Source: Lepidodermella squamata (taxonomy: Eukaryota; Gastrotricha). Taken from it: a DNA stretch of 64,000 bases. The notes under the pieces were generated by a model that worked only from the letters and a program-made list of their open reading frames with translations, was not told the origin of the DNA and searched no databases. The stretch is taken from assembly GCA_047495785.1 (NCBI GenBank), contig JBLDXI010000021.1:2294001-2358000 (forward strand), written 5' to 3'. Shown one piece after another: positions 61,710-64,000 of this stretch. Both the position numbers and the translations under genes were made by a program. Position 1 is the first letter of the stretch. Each line of letters opens with the position of its first letter.

Positions 61710-64000
61710 CCTAAAAATTATCAGACTAATACGATGAGTACAGGGTAGTGTATATATCTGCTTTTGCAAGAGGTCCAGAGCATGAGCAATAACTATGCGA
61801 CGACCTTCAGATATCGGTCATTCGATATATAAATTCACAAGTTTGTGAGTATCTATCTAATGAGCTATGACTCAAGGTCGCCGCATCCACAGTTATTGCT
61901 CTGGACACCTGGCAACTAGTAAGCTTATACTTACATAAACAGTAGAAGTAAGGTGTGAGGTGATGAGTAACCTCTACTATGTGAACAAAAATGTGTATTT
62001 GTGTTCTGCTTTCGGCAGTGCTCTCAGAAGCTGGTCATTAATGATTTTAGGACGCACGGAAGATCCAACAGACAGCGATAAATCATTACATAAGACGGGG
62101 TAAGTGTTTCGGGCCCTTCTTCTTTCGAGAATTACACTAGTGGTTCGCCAGCTCGGAAGCCCTAGAATTTCGACACTATCTGAGCTGCGGTGCCGCACTT
62201 TATGAGCTGACGACAAATTAGTCATTTTTAAAGAGGACAGCCAGATAAAGAGGACGCCACTGAGTAATTCCAGAGTGGGTTTTATGTACTATGTAAAAGT
62301 AGAACCAAAAAGATAAGCGAGAGGTGAGTGCCACTGATTGAATATTGCACGAAATACGCAAATATCACCAACAAGTGTATCAATAACTAAATTGATGGAT
62401 TAAAATTGAAAATTGTGAATCGCCGATAAAATGGTGATTAATGGGCAGATGATTTCCTTTCTATCACTCATCATTAATTACAGCTAGCGTCTGACTGTAT
62501 CACTGTCAAGCTTCAACCTCCACGTAAACATACCTACATGAATGGTTTCTTCCCTATAGCATGCTGCCGATCACGTATATTCTCACCTAGATTTAATCTC
62601 ATTTTACGTCATATTGGGACATTGAGGTGGCTAAGCCAAATGAACAAGATGCCCGCAGCCCGCAGGTAAACGAGTGGGTGAGGACATCACATCGATCACG
62701 AGTTTGCAGCATGTTTATCAAACGGTTTTGAGAATCCTAAATGAAATTAATTTCAAATTCAGTCAAGAATGTTGTTTCCAACCAATATTTAAATGGATTA
62801 AAAATAATTTTTAAATATTTTTTCAGAGATTACGTCAAATGGGGCCCGCTATAATCATAGTGTTGCAACGAGCCCGTCATTTGACCCAATCTCGTCTCTC
62901 ATCCTCTCCCTTCTGACCCCTGCGACTGATGACTGATGACTGGCAACCAAATGAACGATGATTTCACAATTTTACAAAAAATAACACTTTACCTGAATTA
63001 ATTAATGAATCACTCCACCTTTTCGCTTTCGCTGGGGTTATTGACAAGCTATGCAAATCAGTGCGCTATGCTCAATTTGGCACTTGGCAATGATGCTTCA
63101 TATGACTTCTCTTAATCGGGATGATATTTTTGCTACCGCATATAATTTTTTGCATTGAATGATATTGCTAATAAGTTTGGCTATAGCTATGACCTATGAC
63201 ATCCCAAGCATCCGGTGAGCACTAATTTTGCGTCTTGCCTTGTTTATAGCCATTAGCCATTCGCTGCATCATCCCGACTCCCGACTCCAGACTTTGCTCA
63301 TGGGTTTATTGTGTTTATTTATCCTGGGTGAGGGTCAGCAAAGCTTGGCTGAAAATCTGTTGAGTTGGTTTTTTGTTTGATAGCAGGCTAAGAGCTAAGA
63401 GGGCGAAGGGCTGATCGACTTGCGCTTTGGACATTTCCTTTGTCCAAAAGATTCTTTCAACAGGAACGATCTAACTTATAACATGTAAGTATGTTGCGCT
63501 GAAATACTTATATTTTCGAATTTTTGAAGATTTGATATAGTTTATGTTGGCCTTTGCCTTTTTACGTAGCCTTAGGGCTTTTTTACTTGATGTGTCTTCA
63601 AGTGGGGCTCCAGATCATCGATTACTGGGTAGCTTCCTTTGGTAAACGCTGTTACTCTTTCCAGCAATGGTTCCAAATGTGAAATCTCAGTATCCGTTTC
63701 TCATTTTCGCACCTTTGGTCATTTTTTATAGAAATTAGCATTGATTATGATTTGCCGATGAAAGTCTTGCTAGTTAATATCCAGTGTTAACGTGGGCAAT
63801 TAGCGTTTCTTACAGCTTACAGCTACCAGCTACCTATAAATTTAGCTTTCCTGTCTTAAATTCCTGTTAATAGGGATAAATTTGCATTATAATTTGGTAA
63901 TATCATTCCTGGGATCAATTTTAGATTTATTCACCTTGTCGAGAACAATTAAGCACTTCGGTACTGAGTTGCGCTAATGTTCATTTCCTCTTGGGTCAGT
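61710..64000. other. upstream of NOC3; no gene identified
   Basis: AT-rich sequence with short tandem motifs (GACTGATGACTGATGACTGG near 62921, GACTCCCGACTCCAGAC near 63277, CAGCTTACAGCTACCAGCTACC near 63812). A minus-strand open frame at 61977-62225 does not resemble the expected NOC3 N-terminus. Missing 5' exons of NOC3 could be here but were not recognised. Confidence 0.35.

Noticed and set aside
1-64000. CRISPR arrays, bacterial operons or an integrated virus
   Set aside because: No regularly spaced repeats, every recognisable gene has spliceosomal introns, and no replication or capsid genes were seen.
1-64000. Horizontally acquired genes
   Set aside because: All supported genes carry introns like their neighbours, and the glycosyltransferase-like family, the only candidate, is spliced and tandemly duplicated; no base-composition break was seen.

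Overview
The window is nuclear DNA of a small-genome animal. Every gene is split by GT-AG introns, most only 46-62 bp long, and 3' ends carry AATAAA signals. The gene content is metazoan: a claudin-family protein, prominins, a class A GPCR, a cysteine-sulfinate-type decarboxylase, EB-module proteins and NOC3. Abundant EB modules and very short introns suggest an ecdysozoan (tardigrade or nematode). The acceptors are varied (cacag, tatag, ctaag, tttcag) and do not follow the strict TTTTCAG of rhabditid nematodes. The phylum is inference only.

Layout. 0.5-1.5 kb (-): two-exon claudin/PMP22-like four-TM protein. 6.4-24.8 kb (+): tandem cluster of six secreted or membrane-anchored EB-module genes, interrupted at 11.2-12.9 kb by a PLP-dependent decarboxylase of the CSAD/GAD group. 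28.5-29.9 kb (+): short extracellular LRR protein. 31.9-33.2 kb (-): a seventh, inverted EB gene. 35.9-38.1 kb (+): a possible 44-aa secreted peptide, then a cysteine-rich secreted protein with two cystine-knot-like modules. 40.1-48.8 kb (+): two tandem prominin paralogues. 50.3-52.0 kb (+): divergent rhodopsin-class GPCR. 52.7-59.0 kb (+): three tandem type II membrane proteins of a glycosyltransferase-like family. 59.2-61.7 kb (-): NOC3 ribosome-biogenesis factor, tail-to-tail with the last of them; its N-terminus was not found.

The seven EB genes share one architecture: signal peptide, four EB-like Cys repeats, a terminal five-Cys module with a fixed C-x5-C-x2-C core, and a hydrophobic C-terminal tail. 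Most module borders are phase-1 introns, so modules are symmetric 1-1 cassettes. They look like a locally amplified family of surface or secreted Cys-rich proteins. Nothing in the sequence gives their ligand. The three glycosyltransferase-like genes and the two prominins are also local duplications. The remaining genes are unrelated neighbours, as expected on a metazoan chromosome. All exon models were built by eye from splice signals, frame continuity and comparison among paralogues; reading frames were checked arithmetically across every junction given.
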